From assembly GCA_017993335.1 (NCBI GenBank), contig JAGOMX010000010.1, forward strand, positions 1 through 47,775: 47,775 bases of DNA, written 5' to 3'. Shown here in pieces: positions 25,110 through 34,517 of the stretch. The notes under the pieces were generated by a model. It saw only the letters and a list, made by a program, of their open reading frames with translations. It made no database searches and was not told the origin of the DNA. Position 1 is the stretch's first letter; every line of letters starts with the position of its first letter. This DNA is from Alphaproteobacteria bacterium (lineage in GTDB: Bacteria > Pseudomonadota > Alphaproteobacteria > JAGOMX01). A program made the position numbers and the translations under genes.

Positions 25110-27848
25110 TTAAGAACGCAAGTAGCCGAGTATTTCCAGTAATTTTATCGTCGCGGCTTTGTGGAGGCCAATCGGTTTGTTCTGTGCATTCAAAACAATC
25201 ATCTCTGGGTTGTAACCGAATCCATCATTATCCATGGCATCGTCTTGAAGGTATATGTTGATCAAATTCCGTAGAGTTTGTTGCGTAGATTTTTCCGCTT
25301 CTGGATCCTGAGATGTAGAACTAAATAGGGGGTGCAGGGCTTCTATAAGCGTTTCAGGCGTAAAGAATTCATAAAACATATCCAATAATTGTTGTTTTGA
25401 TTTTTCCCTTAATTCGGTTGAGACGATGTTGGCATTGATGTCGACGGCAATTAACTCATCCTGTCCATAAACACCGATGTCTCTGCCAATGATTCCCGTT
25501 ATATAGATGATGTCATGGGAGTCCTTTTGGGATGTTATTTTTGAGACTGTTTGTAGAATTGCGGAATCGCGTGTACGTAAAAATCTTTCCTGTATGATGG
25601 CATCGAAGTCTTGTTTAAAGGCTGCCTCGCCGAGGGAGGATTCTGGTAATACGATATCCTGCAACAGCAAATAGCTATGCATGATTCCGTTCAATTTACC
25701 CATTTTGCAAGTGGTAACATTGATTAGCAATTGTAAGAAAGCATCTAGGTTATTTTGTGTTTTTATCGAATGGAGGACAGTGCGTAACTTATGGCTATAC
25801 TCAGATATGTCTTTTCTCGCCTGCGTGCTGTCCTGTGGATCCAAGAGATTTGTTAAGATAAATTCATTCCTTAATCCCATAAGAACTTGAAGGGAGGGGA
25901 TGCCTAGTTTATGGGCAAGATCCATTTTTGCCTCCTCAGGCAAAGCTTCTACTTGATCAAAAAGAGCATGCCATGCATTTAGAGGCATATGAATTCCACG
26001 GGCTCTATTTATGGGCTTCATTTTTTCCAAATTTACCACAAGATTGTTTTGTGTTTTTACCAAGTTATGTATGCAGGGTTCTTGTGATTTTTTTATCATT
26101 CCCCGATGTACAGCAATAAAGCCATTTGGATTCTCTTCATCATTAAGTCCAGCAATCAGTTGTAGATAGTGCTGAACTTGCGGCAGATCTTCACTAAAAT
26201 AAGCACATATGTTGGATATAAATATATCGCGATCAGATGGTTTGGAATCTATCAGAAATGCCTCTAAGGTTTTTATTTCTTCTGAAAGATTATCACCGAT
26301 GTTGAGTTTATGTCTCATGAAGATCGCATAATACTTAGCGTGTTCGTGTGCTTTGCCTGGTCCATTTTCAAAAAAATCTATGAATTCAAGCTCTTTTGAT
26401 AGGAGAATTAGAGTGTTTGCGTAGTTGAGTATACATATTGTGCCTTGATTGTAGTTTGGATCTTCTATGCCTTTCAAATAGTATTCACCTGCTTTTTCAA
26501 ATTCTAAATTATCCATGGCCATGGCCCCTAGCTTGAGACATGCTAGGCCACTCCCGAGTTCGGCGGCTTGGTTCAAATATTGAATAGCTTCTTCTTGATT
26601 ATTTGCTTGTTCTGCAATTGTGGCTAAGGATATATAGGCATCTATTTGATCCCATGTATACTCTGATTCAGATATTTCTTTGAATAATTTAATCGATTTT
26701 TCTCGTTTTTTCTCCTGGAAATAGATCTCTGCGAGGAGCTTAGATGCTTTTATGCTATTTTCTAGATCAGCTACTTTTAAAAGTTTTTTAATGATCCTGA
26801 TGTTTTTATCTTTCTCGCGATAGAGATGCTCCGCCATAACGCGATAAGTTTCATGAAAACCCCTGCGGCCAAGTAAATTAAGAGACATGAATGAGCGCTC
26901 GGCATAATGAATGTCTTGGGTGGCACGTTCTAATAGCTCTGCATTCAATTGTAATAAGTCTACAAAAGCTTCTGGGTATCCGTATTTAGCTGCTTCAGTG
27001 CGAATGTCCCATATTGTTCCAAAAGTTCCACTCCATATTGTTCCAAAAGTTCCACTCCTGGATAACTTATACAGTAAGTAAGAAAATGTACTCGCATCAA
27101 GTTTATCTTTATATTTTATCAAGAGCTCCTTTGCTTTTTCCTTCTCGTCCTCCTCGTGCAGTAGATTGAATATTATCTTCAGATCTGATGTCTTTCCTTC
27201 TAATAAGAGAATTTCTATATTTTCCACGTTATGTATGGATTTATGGTATAAATTAAAGAAGGGGCCATAAAAAAAGAATTTGTTTGGATGTATGACTCCG
27301 TTAAATGAATAAGCGTCATCTAACTTGAAGCATGAATTTATGGTATGTTCAACTGAATAAAAATAGGCTTCTTGATCATTGCCTTGTTCTTTTCTAATTA
27401 CGCTGAGCTCATGCAAGGCTTGTGCATGGTTTCCTTGGGCTGCGCGCAAGAAATATTCTTCGGCTTTATTATTTGCGCCTTTTGCCCGATGAATAATTCC
27501 TAAATAATAGTAAGCATTAAAATTATCGTTATAATTATGAGATTCTAGGCCATCTTCCGGGGTGTTTATGGCTTCAAAATAAGCTTGCGCTTCATCCAGC
27601 TTATTTGCTTTCAAGGCTCTAAGTCCATGGATGTATCTTTTTAGCTCCTCTTCATTGATATGAGCATATAGATTAGGTGTTTTCTCTGCATCACTCAATT
27701 TTTCTCCCGAGTCATCCAATTCTTCTTTATCTTTTGGCGCAAGTGTATGCGTTGGATTCGGATCGTCTTCATCAGATTGGGACGCATTGCAAGGAAAAAT
27801 GTTGCATAGAATAGTACTGAAGATTAAAAAATAAATATTTCGTGACAT
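25110..27848 (-). CDS. Large exported TPR/Sel1-like repeat protein
   Basis: This 912-residue protein has an N-terminal signal peptide (MSRNIYFLIFSTILCNIFPCNAS, cleavage probably before QSDEDD). An acidic linker follows, then many helical repeats. Units such as FNAYYYLGIIHRAKGANNKAE, EEYFLRAAQGNHAQALHELS and AIQYLNQAAELGSGLACLKLG show Sel1/TPR spacing. The last 300 residues have no domain I recognise. The ATG at 27848 is chosen because AGGG lies six bases upstream and the signal peptide begins there. Near the middle a perfect 24-bp tandem duplication repeats SGTFGTIW. Exported Sel1 proteins often act in host interaction, but a role here is only inferred. Confidence 0.82.
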   Translation of the reverse strand: MSRNIYFLIFSTILCNIFPCNASQSDEDDPNPTHTLAPKDKEELDDSGEKLSDAEKTPNLYAHINEEELKRYIHGLRALKANKLDEAQAYFEAINTPEDGLESHNYNDNFNAYYYLGIIHRAKGANNKAEEYFLRAAQGNHAQALHELSVIRKEQGNDQEAYFYSVEHTINSCFKLDDAYSFNGVIHPNKFFFYGPFFNLYHKSIHNVENIEILLLEGKTSDLKIIFNLLHEEDEKEKAKELLIKYKDKLDASTFSYLLYKLSRSGTFGTIWSGTFGTIWDIRTEAAKYGYPEAFVDLLQLNAELLERATQDIHYAERSFMSLNLLGRRGFHETYRVMAEHLYREKDKNIRIIKKLLKVADLENSIKASKLLAEIYFQEKKREKSIKLFKEISESEYTWDQIDAYISLATIAEQANNQEEAIQYLNQAAELGSGLACLKLGAMAMDNLEFEKAGEYYLKGIEDPNYNQGTICILNYANTLILLSKELEFIDFFENGPGKAHEHAKYYAIFMRHKLNIGDNLSEEIKTLEAFLIDSKPSDRDIFISNICAYFSEDLPQVQHYLQLIAGLNDEENPNGFIAVHRGMIKKSQEPCIHNLVKTQNNLVVNLEKMKPINRARGIHMPLNAWHALFDQVEALPEEAKMDLAHKLGIPSLQVLMGLRNEFILTNLLDPQDSTQARKDISEYSHKLRTVLHSIKTQNNLDAFLQLLINVTTCKMGKLNGIMHSYLLLQDIVLPESSLGEAAFKQDFDAIIQERFLRTRDSAILQTVSKITSQKDSHDIIYITGIIGRDIGVYGQDELIAVDINANIVSTELREKSKQQLLDMFYEFFTPETLIEALHPLFSSTSQDPEAEKSTQQTLRNLINIYLQDDAMDNDGFGYNPEMIVLNAQNKPIGLHKAATIKLLEILGYLRS
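27009..27056. repeat. Perfect 24-bp tandem duplication inside the TPR gene
   Basis: Two adjacent identical 24-base units (27009-27032 and 27033-27056, beginning CCATATTGTTCC) lie in frame and duplicate the residues SGTFGTIW. Complete identity points to a recent slippage or duplication event, or to an assembly artefact. Confidence 0.9.
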
Positions 27849-27931
27849 ATGTAACCCTATATAATTCATAAAACATGATTATATAGTGTTTTTTATTTTA
27901 AATTGTCAAATAAAAAGTAACTTATACCAAT

Positions 27932-28145
27932 TATCATAAATAAGTATCATTACACCCGTCATTCTGAGTGCGGCTCCGCGCAGCGGAGTTAGCGAAGAAT
28001 CTAGGCGCAAGAGTGCCGCGAGGGCGGCTCCTTATAGACTATATAGAGCCACTAAAGTGGCGCTTGTGTGCCTGGATCTTTCACTTACTCCGCTGGCGCG
28101 GAGCTGCGTTCAAGATGACGGGTGTTATGATACTTATTTATGATA
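27932..28145. repeat. Long palindromic repeat element, type 2, copy 1
   Basis: The ends are near-perfect inverted repeats of more than 30 bases. The left reads TATCATAAATAAGTATCAT and then (T/A)ACACCCGTCAT; the right is its complement ending at 28145. The interior has further inverted words such as CTCCGCGCAGCGGAG. Direct repeats TTATACCAATT stand just outside at 27922-27932 and 28153-28163. There is no coding capacity. It occupies most of the 600-base gap between the TPR and translocase genes. Confidence 0.85.
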
Positions 28146-28361
28146 AAAGGTATTATACCAATTCCATAAAATAACTGATAGATATTGTCATCGAAACCTG
28201 TCATACCTGCGTAGGCAGGTATCCAGCACAAATGTGCGGCAAAGCCGCTACAGTATTAACTATATTGCCTCGCTTCGCTCCCCTTTTGCGCTGGATACCC
28301 GCCTTCGCGGGTATGACATATGTGGGGTGATGTGTATAGTTATTTTATGTAAAAGGTATTA
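28145..28361. repeat. Palindromic repeat element, type 3, next to type 2
   Basis: The inverted ends CATAAAATAACT and AGTTATTTTATG enclose a large hairpin whose arms contain GTCATACCTGCG...GGTATCCAGC and the complement. The word AAAAGGTATTA flanks it directly at 28145-28155 and 28351-28361. Its core words resemble those inside the family 1 insertion elements, so these repeats may share an origin. Confidence 0.75.
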
Positions 28362-28398
28362 CGTGCTGGCTCTACCATTCTTCATCTTATATTCATGA

Positions 28399-28436
28399 AA
28401 AAACCCCAGGGGCTTGAGGCCTCTGGGGTTTTTTTG
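28399..28436 (-). terminator. Rho-independent terminator of the ATP/ADP translocase
   Basis: On the minus strand a stem formed by AACCCCAG and CTGGGGTT, with an inner GGCCTC-type pairing, is followed by a run of six T. It starts 16 bases after the translocase stop. A T run on the other strand also makes it usable in both directions. Confidence 0.88.
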
Positions 28437-28451
28437 TGCGTGGCTTATTCG

Positions 28452-30026
28452 CTACGCGGCTTGTTTGGACTTTGCTGATTCGTTGGCAGCTGTTGCTTCT
28501 GCCTTTTCGAATGTAGCGAGTTGGACTGTGTACAGTTTATTTAACTGTCCAGCTGCAAAAATCCACAAGGCGATTACCGCAATAACGATAAGGCCAAGGT
28601 AAGGTGCGATGGAAACGGCACTGCTGGCAGCGGTGATCGTTAGGATCATGCCAGAAACTAGTCCGCCACCGGCTTTACCTAAACGGCCACCGATTACGTC
28701 TACGGCTGCCTTACCCTTAACTTTTAACTCTTGGTCTAAGGGGATGTAGGCCATTTCTTTGGTTGGATCAAACAGCGAGTATTTTGTACCCTTGCTGAAG
28801 ATGTTTTGAGCCGCACCCAAAACCACAGCCATAAAGAGTGTGCTTGTGCCAAACATCGCGGCAAACGGATCCATGCTGTTGCCAAACAAGACGAAGGCAA
28901 AGAAAAGGACAGCAGAAACCAATAAAACGGCTGGCGTAATAACCGCACCCACATACCAGCCAAAGCGGCTTACGACGCCCTTGAAGAGCATGATGAGTGT
29001 CATCGTTACAAAGCCTGTCGTCGCGGAGAATATCCCCATAAACGCGTTGTATTCGTTCGGCGTTGGATATTGTTGCTTAACCATACCCTTCCAGACAATC
29101 TCAACCAGGTTAATCGCCAGCCCATAACCGATAATTAAGATCGCGATGTAGCCTAAATACTTGGATTGAATCAGGTACTTAAAGCTTTCGCCAATAGATA
29201 GCTTTGGCTTGTCTTTTTTGGATTTCGTCGATACGGCAGCCTGATCATAATATTTTGGATCCGTTAATACGGCTGTATTCATCCAACGATAAATAACCAT
29301 AACGGCAAACCCTGCAACAACGACTGCGCTCATCATGTAATTGAGAGACACACCCCAGGCATCAACGCCTTCGGGTAGGGAGTCACTGATACGGGATAGA
29401 TAGTTCACCGTAAATCCGGAGCAAATTAGCGAAAGGTTGGCCAATAGTCCAAACAAACCATAAAAACGCTTTGCTTCTTTTGTGCGGGTAATTTCGTTAG
29501 CAAATTGCCAGAACAGCAACGATATCATAACGCTGCCCCAGAGTTCGGAGAGCACATAAAACATGGAGTATGTCCAGTTACCCCACACAGGGAAGACGTG
29601 CTGAAAGTTTGGATATGCCTCTTGTAAAGCCGAGACCGTTTCAAAAGAGGGATGAATCAGATCTTTGTTCGGATACAAAAAGAAGGCAAAGGCACCAAAA
29701 TAAAGAACGAAAGCGGAAACAACCGCATAGAAAACGTTCTCACGCTTCATGGCGTTAGACATTTTGGCATAAATCATAACGAATAATATAGAGGCCGGTA
29801 GAACTAACCCGAGTTTAAGAAAGGGCAAAACTGCCGAGTCACCACCCTGAGAGGTAATCACCAGTGAGTCTTTCGTGTCTCTTAAAATCGTGTAGATGAA
29901 CAAGATGAAGAACATCATGGCGCCCATGGGCAGAAATTTTTTCAATTCATTGTTGTGAATCGGAAAGAGCGCCGTGCGCAATTTACTAAATTCTGGTTGA
30001 GCAATGTCCGTGTTGGTTGTTTTCAT
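28452..30026 (-). CDS. ATP/ADP translocase (Tlc/Npt family)
   Basis: This inner-membrane carrier exchanges host ATP for bacterial ADP, or moves other nucleotides. It is typical of obligate intracellular bacteria (Rickettsia, Chlamydia, Holosporales) and plastids. The 524-residue protein has about 12 hydrophobic segments. The family start is clear: LKKFLPMGAMMFFILFIYTILRDTKDSLV. Other family segments are FANEITRTKEAKRFYGLFG and KGTKYSLFDPTKEMAYIPLD. The ATG at 30026 has AAGGAAG six bases upstream, so an in-frame extension of 20 residues is rejected. Whether the substrate is ATP/ADP or another nucleotide cannot be told from sequence alone. Confidence 0.95.
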   Translation of the reverse strand: MKTTNTDIAQPEFSKLRTALFPIHNNELKKFLPMGAMMFFILFIYTILRDTKDSLVITSQGGDSAVLPFLKLGLVLPASILFVMIYAKMSNAMKRENVFYAVVSAFVLYFGAFAFFLYPNKDLIHPSFETVSALQEAYPNFQHVFPVWGNWTYSMFYVLSELWGSVMISLLFWQFANEITRTKEAKRFYGLFGLLANLSLICSGFTVNYLSRISDSLPEGVDAWGVSLNYMMSAVVVAGFAVMVIYRWMNTAVLTDPKYYDQAAVSTKSKKDKPKLSIGESFKYLIQSKYLGYIAILIIGYGLAINLVEIVWKGMVKQQYPTPNEYNAFMGIFSATTGFVTMTLIMLFKGVVSRFGWYVGAVITPAVLLVSAVLFFAFVLFGNSMDPFAAMFGTSTLFMAVVLGAAQNIFSKGTKYSLFDPTKEMAYIPLDQELKVKGKAAVDVIGGRLGKAGGGLVSGMILTITAASSAVSIAPYLGLIVIAVIALWIFAAGQLNKLYTVQLATFEKAEATAANESAKSKQAA

Positions 30027-30155
30027 TATTACTTCCTTATTTTTACTGAGCTTGATAGAAAGTTTGTTACGCGCACGACAGATCATGCACTTTCCCTTAC
30101 GTCCATGAAAATATGACAGCTTGATAAATTAATCAAGCTGCATATCTAAAATTTA

Positions 30156-30941
30156 TTAAGAATTTGAGGCAATATGTTTATTTTGTGGCGCGGAGGCACT
30201 AAAATCGTCTGATTTTGCGGGGCTGTCGTTGGCTTCGATGAGTTTAGGTTTGTCAGATTTTGTTTTTTCGGGTTCCCGTAAAACATACCCTCTTCCCCAA
30301 ACCGTTTCGATATAGTTCTCACCGCCAAGAGCATCGGCAAGTTTTTTGCGTAGTTTGCAGATAAATACGTCGATAATCTTGAATTCTGGTTCTTCCATGC
30401 CGCCATATAGGTGGTTGAGGAAGATTTCTTTTGAAAGTGTTGCGCCTCTACGAACGGCCAAGAGCTCTGTGATGGCATATTCGCGGCCAGTTAAGCGAAT
30501 CGGGTTGCCGTCGACCTCTACCATTTGTGTTGTCAGATTTACGGAAAGTCTGCCAATGCGTATCGTCGATTGCGGATGACCTTTTGAGCGACGAATAATT
30601 GCACGTACACGAGCCACGAGTTCGTTTCTATTAAAGGGCTTCGTTAAATAATCGTCCGCGCCAAAGCCGAGACCTTTTATCTTGTCGTCGATATCGGATA
30701 GGCCGGAAAGGATCAATACGGGGGTGGAGACCTGAATAGCGCGTAATCTGCGCAAAATTTCATAGCCATCAATATCGGGCAGCATAAGGTCGAGGATAAT
30801 CAAATCGTAATCATATCTTTTGCCGATTTCGAGTCCATCTTCACCTATGGGTGTCGTATCACAAATAAAACCTTCAGATTTTAATGTAAGTTGAATAGAC
30901 TTGGCTGTAGACTCATCGTCTTCGATTACAAGAATTCTCAT
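30156..30941 (-). CDS. ctrA: Cell-cycle response regulator CtrA
   Basis: CtrA is the OmpR-type master regulator of the alphaproteobacterial cell cycle. The receiver domain has the acidic pocket EDDE (7-10), the phospho-acceptor D51 ([10 protein letters not shown]) and the conserved lysine in LTKPF. The DNA-binding winged helix matches CtrA closely ([61 protein letters not shown]). With 261 residues it is about 30 longer than the Caulobacter protein. The excess is a polar C-terminal tail (KTKSDKPKL to ASNS), the place where Caulobacter CtrA carries its degradation signal. Upstream DNA contains TTAA words that could be CtrA half-sites, but I see no clean full site. Confidence 0.96.
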   Translation of the reverse strand: MRILVIEDDESTAKSIQLTLKSEGFICDTTPIGEDGLEIGKRYDYDLIILDLMLPDIDGYEILRRLRAIQVSTPVLILSGLSDIDDKIKGLGFGADDYLTKPFNRNELVARVRAIIRRSKGHPQSTIRIGRLSVNLTTQMVEVDGNPIRLTGREYAITELLAVRRGATLSKEIFLNHLYGGMEEPEFKIIDVFICKLRKKLADALGGENYIETVWGRGYVLREPEKTKSDKPKLIEANDSPAKSDDFSASAPQNKHIASNS

Positions 30942-31112
30942 GTCATGCTCCCCGTATTATTTTCAGGACTTATATCTGACCATTATTTATTTAAACACAA
31001 TTTTCATCAAAGTTAAAGAGAAATTGACAACTAGTTAATATTTGCATGAAAGAAAAAGAATTTTTTTTGATTTGCGGGCGTGTTTACATGCCGTTATTAT
31101 GGTAGAGATAAA

Positions 31113-31254
31113 GAGGCCATTTCAAAACGTCTTTTTTGGGTGATTTCGTCGTCAAGGTTCCGCTTCCGGTGCTCACGTACTAAGAGGTACGCTGCGCTCC
31201 GGTTCTCACCTTTCCTATAAATCCCTCCAAAGAAGCCAGTTTTGAAATGGCCTC
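31113..31254. mobile_element. Non-coding element, family 2, copy 1 (142 bp)
   Basis: The ends are inverted repeats, GAGGCCATTTCAAAAC at the left and its complement at the right. The inside contains GTACTAAGAGGTAC-type palindromes but no gene. ATAAA stands on both sides (31108-31112 and 31255-31259) and could be a 5-bp target duplication, though the flanks are AT-rich. It lies between the ctrA and tricorn gene starts, 30 bases before the latter, so it may affect their promoters. Confidence 0.85.
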
Positions 31255-31284
31255 ATAAAATAAAATATTGTATCGGAGAAAAAA

Positions 31285-34200
31285 TTGACTCAAGGTTATT
31301 ACCGCTATCCGGCCGTTTATAAAAATACAATTGTCTTTGTCAGCGAAGAAGACCTCTGGCAGGTTTCTTTGGATGGAGGTATCCCGCGTCGTTTGACCAC
31401 AGGTTTAGGGGCGGTAACGCATCCAGTTTTTTCTCCCGACGGCAAGTGGATTGCTTTTGCCGGTACGGAAGAGGGGAATTGCGAAGTGTATGTGATGCCT
31501 AGCGAGGGTGGTCAAGCGGAGCGTATTACCTATTTGGGGGATCAGGTGCAAGTGGTGAACTGGACGAATGAAGGGATCTTTTTTTCCTCTTCTTCAAGCA
31601 TGCCCTTTTCCCGGGTTAATCAATTGTTTAAAATTGATCCGTTACAAAAACAGCCGCAATTACTGCCTTTAGGGCCGGCAAGCCATATTTCCTACTCATC
31701 CCATGGCAAAACGGTTATTCAGCGTCATGGTTATCGGGAGTATGGATACTGGAAGCGCTATCGTGGCGGTACAGCCGGTAACTTGTGGATTGATCAAGGG
31801 GACGGTAACTATCATGAGTTGATTCAATTAAAAGGCAACCTTTTTAGGCCGATCTGGATTGGCGAGCGTATTTACTTTGTTTCTGATCATGATGGCATCG
31901 GTAATGTGTATTCCTGTCTTGCGGATGCTCGTGATGTCCAGCAGCATACTTTTCATAAAGACTACTATGTGCGCTATATCTATAGCGATGGCGCCACACT
32001 GGTGTATAACGCGGGCGGTGATTTATTTCAATTAAACATAGCCAATGGAAAATCGGCAAAGGTTGAGGTGCTTTACAATAGTCCTCGGACTCAACGGAAT
32101 CGTAAATTTGTTTCTCCGTCCCGCTATTTAGAGGCTTATAGCTTAAGCCCGCGAGGGGATTATATGACCGTGCTGAGTCGCGGTAAGGCGTTTTGTTTGA
32201 GTAATTGGGAAGGCCCTGTGCTGCAGTTAGGATCTTCTGAAACGGCCCGATATCGTAATCCTGTGTGGTTGAATGATGGTGTGAGAATTTTAATCGTTAG
32301 CGATGAGTGTGGCGATGAATGCTTGGAAATCTATCATGGCGAATCTTTAGAGTTGATGAGCTTTTCAAAAAAATTAGATTTGGGGCGTATTCTAGAAATA
32401 AAAGTCTCCCCGACAAAGGATGAAATCTTGCTCAGCAACCATCGGTGTGAGCTGATTCATGTAGATTTAAAAAACTTTAAAATGAAGATTTTGGATCGCA
32501 GTCCAAACTCTGAAATTCAAGGATTTGATTGGTCTCCGGATGGTTTATGGGCTGCCTATAGTTGTGCGGTGAATCCACATCAGTGGATACTCAAGATGGT
32601 TGACCTGAAAAAAGGTACTATTGTCCCCATTACGAAGCCCGTTTTAAAAGACATGCAGCCTTCTTTTGATCCGGATGGGAAATATTTATATTTCTTATCT
32701 TGCCGAGAGTTCAATCCGTATCGAGATTCTTTGCATTTCGAGTATAGCTTCCCGAATGGCATGAAGCCTTTTTTGATTACGCTTCGCAAGGATATCACAA
32801 ATCCATTTGTCGATAGAGCTTGTGATTTAAGCAAAAAAGAAGAAGAGGAAGATGAGGATAAAAAGAAAAAGTCCGCAAAACAAAAACCTCTTCAGATTGA
32901 CTTTGATGGCATTGAGAATCGTGTAATCGCTTTTCCTGTGGATGAGGGTCTCTATAGTCAAATCGAGGGATTAAAGGGTAAGGTACTTATTTCTGTCGCC
33001 CCTTTAGACGGTACGCTAGGGCAGGAAGAATCCTCTGAACCGGATGCGAGTGATACTCTATATGTATACGAGTATGACGGACAAAAACTGACGGCGATTA
33101 AAGAGGGTATTTCTGATTTTGCGGTGAATCAGGATCGCTCGTCTTGTGTGTATCGAGTTGGAAATCGTTTGCGGGTAGGCAAGGCTGGCGAGAAAATTGA
33201 TTCGGATCCTGAATTACCAAAGTTCAGTAAAAAGAATGGTTGGATTGATTTAAGTCGCATGAAACTGTTGGTGGATCCGGTACTGGAATGGAAGCAGATG
33301 TATCGCGAAGCTTGGCGTTTGCAGCGGGATCATTTCTGGCGGGAAGATATGGCAAAGGTGAATTGGAATAAGGTTTATGAGCTTTATGAACCGTTGTTGG
33401 ATCGCATTGGAACCCGTGAAGAGCTCAGTGATTTAATCTGGGAAATGCAAGGAGAGCTCGGGGCGTCTCACGCTTATGTGTTTGGCGGTGACGTGCGTTA
33501 TCCCCCGCATTTTGGTGTGGCGAAGCTAGCCGCTGATTTTACCTACGATGATAAATATAAAGCCTATCGGATAACGAATATCGCCCGTGGGGATTCATGG
33601 CAGGACAAATTTGGGTCACCTCTTTGTGCGCCTGGTTTAAATATTGAAGAAAATGACCTTCTTGTGGCGATCAATGGTCGACTGTGTGACAAAGATAATC
33701 GACCAGAAACCCTATTGATGAATCAATCTGGTCAGGAAGTTCAGTTGACGGTAAGTGATGCCAAGGGCAAGCAGAAACGATCTGTTATTGTCCAGACTTT
33801 GCGATCCCAATATATGGCCAGATATCGGGAATGGGTCGAGAAAAATCGGGCTTATGTGCATAAGAAAAGCGGTGGAAAAATAGGGTATATTCATGTGCCG
33901 GATATGGGGCCTTTAGGCTATTCAGAGTTTCATCGCGGATTTTTAGGAGAATTAGATCGAGAAGGACTGGTGGTTGATGTGCGTTTTAATGGCGGCGGTC
34001 ATGTTTCGCAGTTGTTGATTGAAAAACTCGCGCGCAGGCGTTTAGGTTATGACCAATGCCGATGGTTTGGTTTAACCTCCTATCCAGAAGATGCCGCACA
34101 AGGGCCGATGGTTTGTTTAACAAACGAGTACGCAGGTTCTGATGGCGATATGTTTTCTCATGTATTCAAAATGATGAAACTGGGCCCCTTGCTGGGTAAA

Positions 34201-34461
34201 AGAACGTGGGGTGGTGTAATTGGCATATGGCCGCGCCATGCTTTAGTGGATGGGGGTATGACAACACAACCTGAATTTTCTTTTTGGTTTAAGGATGTGG
34301 GTTGGGGAATTGAAAATTATGGCGTGGATCCAGACATCGAGGTTGAGTTCCGTCCCCAGGATTACGTAGCCGGCAAAGATCCCCAATTGGATCGCTCCAT
34401 TGAGGAAGTGCAAAAAATCATGAACACGAATCCACCCCTGGAAAAGCCTGTGGCTGCCTAA
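31285..34461 (+). CDS. Tricorn-like protease (S41B family)
   Basis: Tricorn is a large self-compartmentalising peptidase that trims peptides made by other proteases. This 1058-residue protein has the full layout: an N-terminal beta-propeller (VFSPDGKWIAFAG, LFKI, YFVSDHDG), a second propeller, an acidic-basic low-complexity loop near 515-535 (KKEEEEDEDKKKK), a core domain, a PDZ domain (about 755-830) and the S41 catalytic domain. The expected catalytic residues are present: S728-H729 in GELGASHAY, S952 in NEYAGSDGDMFSH and E1010 in GIENYGVDPD. Their spacing agrees with the archaeal enzyme (S745, H746, S965, E1023 as I recall). The start is TTG with GGAGAA seven bases upstream. No signal peptide is seen, so it should be cytoplasmic. 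Confidence 0.95.
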   Translation: MTQGYYRYPAVYKNTIVFVSEEDLWQVSLDGGIPRRLTTGLGAVTHPVFSPDGKWIAFAGTEEGNCEVYVMPSEGGQAERITYLGDQVQVVNWTNEGIFFSSSSSMPFSRVNQLFKIDPLQKQPQLLPLGPASHISYSSHGKTVIQRHGYREYGYWKRYRGGTAGNLWIDQGDGNYHELIQLKGNLFRPIWIGERIYFVSDHDGIGNVYSCLADARDVQQHTFHKDYYVRYIYSDGATLVYNAGGDLFQLNIANGKSAKVEVLYNSPRTQRNRKFVSPSRYLEAYSLSPRGDYMTVLSRGKAFCLSNWEGPVLQLGSSETARYRNPVWLNDGVRILIVSDECGDECLEIYHGESLELMSFSKKLDLGRILEIKVSPTKDEILLSNHRCELIHVDLKNFKMKILDRSPNSEIQGFDWSPDGLWAAYSCAVNPHQWILKMVDLKKGTIVPITKPVLKDMQPSFDPDGKYLYFLSCREFNPYRDSLHFEYSFPNGMKPFLITLRKDITNPFVDRACDLSKKEEEEDEDKKKKSAKQKPLQIDFDGIENRVIAFPVDEGLYSQIEGLKGKVLISVAPLDGTLGQEESSEPDASDTLYVYEYDGQKLTAIKEGISDFAVNQDRSSCVYRVGNRLRVGKAGEKIDSDPELPKFSKKNGWIDLSRMKLLVDPVLEWKQMYREAWRLQRDHFWREDMAKVNWNKVYELYEPLLDRIGTREELSDLIWEMQGELGASHAYVFGGDVRYPPHFGVAKLAADFTYDDKYKAYRITNIARGDSWQDKFGSPLCAPGLNIEENDLLVAINGRLCDKDNRPETLLMNQSGQEVQLTVSDAKGKQKRSVIVQTLRSQYMARYREWVEKNRAYVHKKSGGKIGYIHVPDMGPLGYSEFHRGFLGELDREGLVVDVRFNGGGHVSQLLIEKLARRRLGYDQCRWFGLTSYPEDAAQGPMVCLTNEYAGSDGDMFSHVFKMMKLGPLLGKRTWGGVIGIWPRHALVDGGMTTQPEFSFWFKDVGWGIENYGVDPDIEVEFRPQDYVAGKDPQLDRSIEEVQKIMNTNPPLEKPVAA

Positions 34462-34483
34462 GGGAATGGCTGTACCTAAAGAC

Positions 34484-34514
34484 AGCGAGAGTCAGTGTTT
34501 GACTCTCGCTTTTT
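34484..34514 (+). terminator. Rho-independent terminator of the tricorn gene
   Basis: The perfect 11-bp arms AGCGAGAGTCA (34484-34494) and TGACTCTCGCT (34500-34510) with a five-base loop are followed by TTTTT. Confidence 0.93.
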
Positions 34515-34517
34515 AAT

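Noticed and set aside
27920..28361. CRISPR array
   Set aside because: The repeats are large palindromes without regular spacers, and no cas gene is present in the window.
28452..30086. Upstream start of the translocase at 30086
   Set aside because: The extra 20 residues are basic and not membrane-like, and AAGGAAG sits correctly before the ATG at 30026.
30942..31080. CtrA autoregulatory site (TTAA-N7-TTAA) upstream of ctrA
   Set aside because: Several TTAA words are present, but none has a proper partner at seven bases; the best is TTAA-N7-TCAA.
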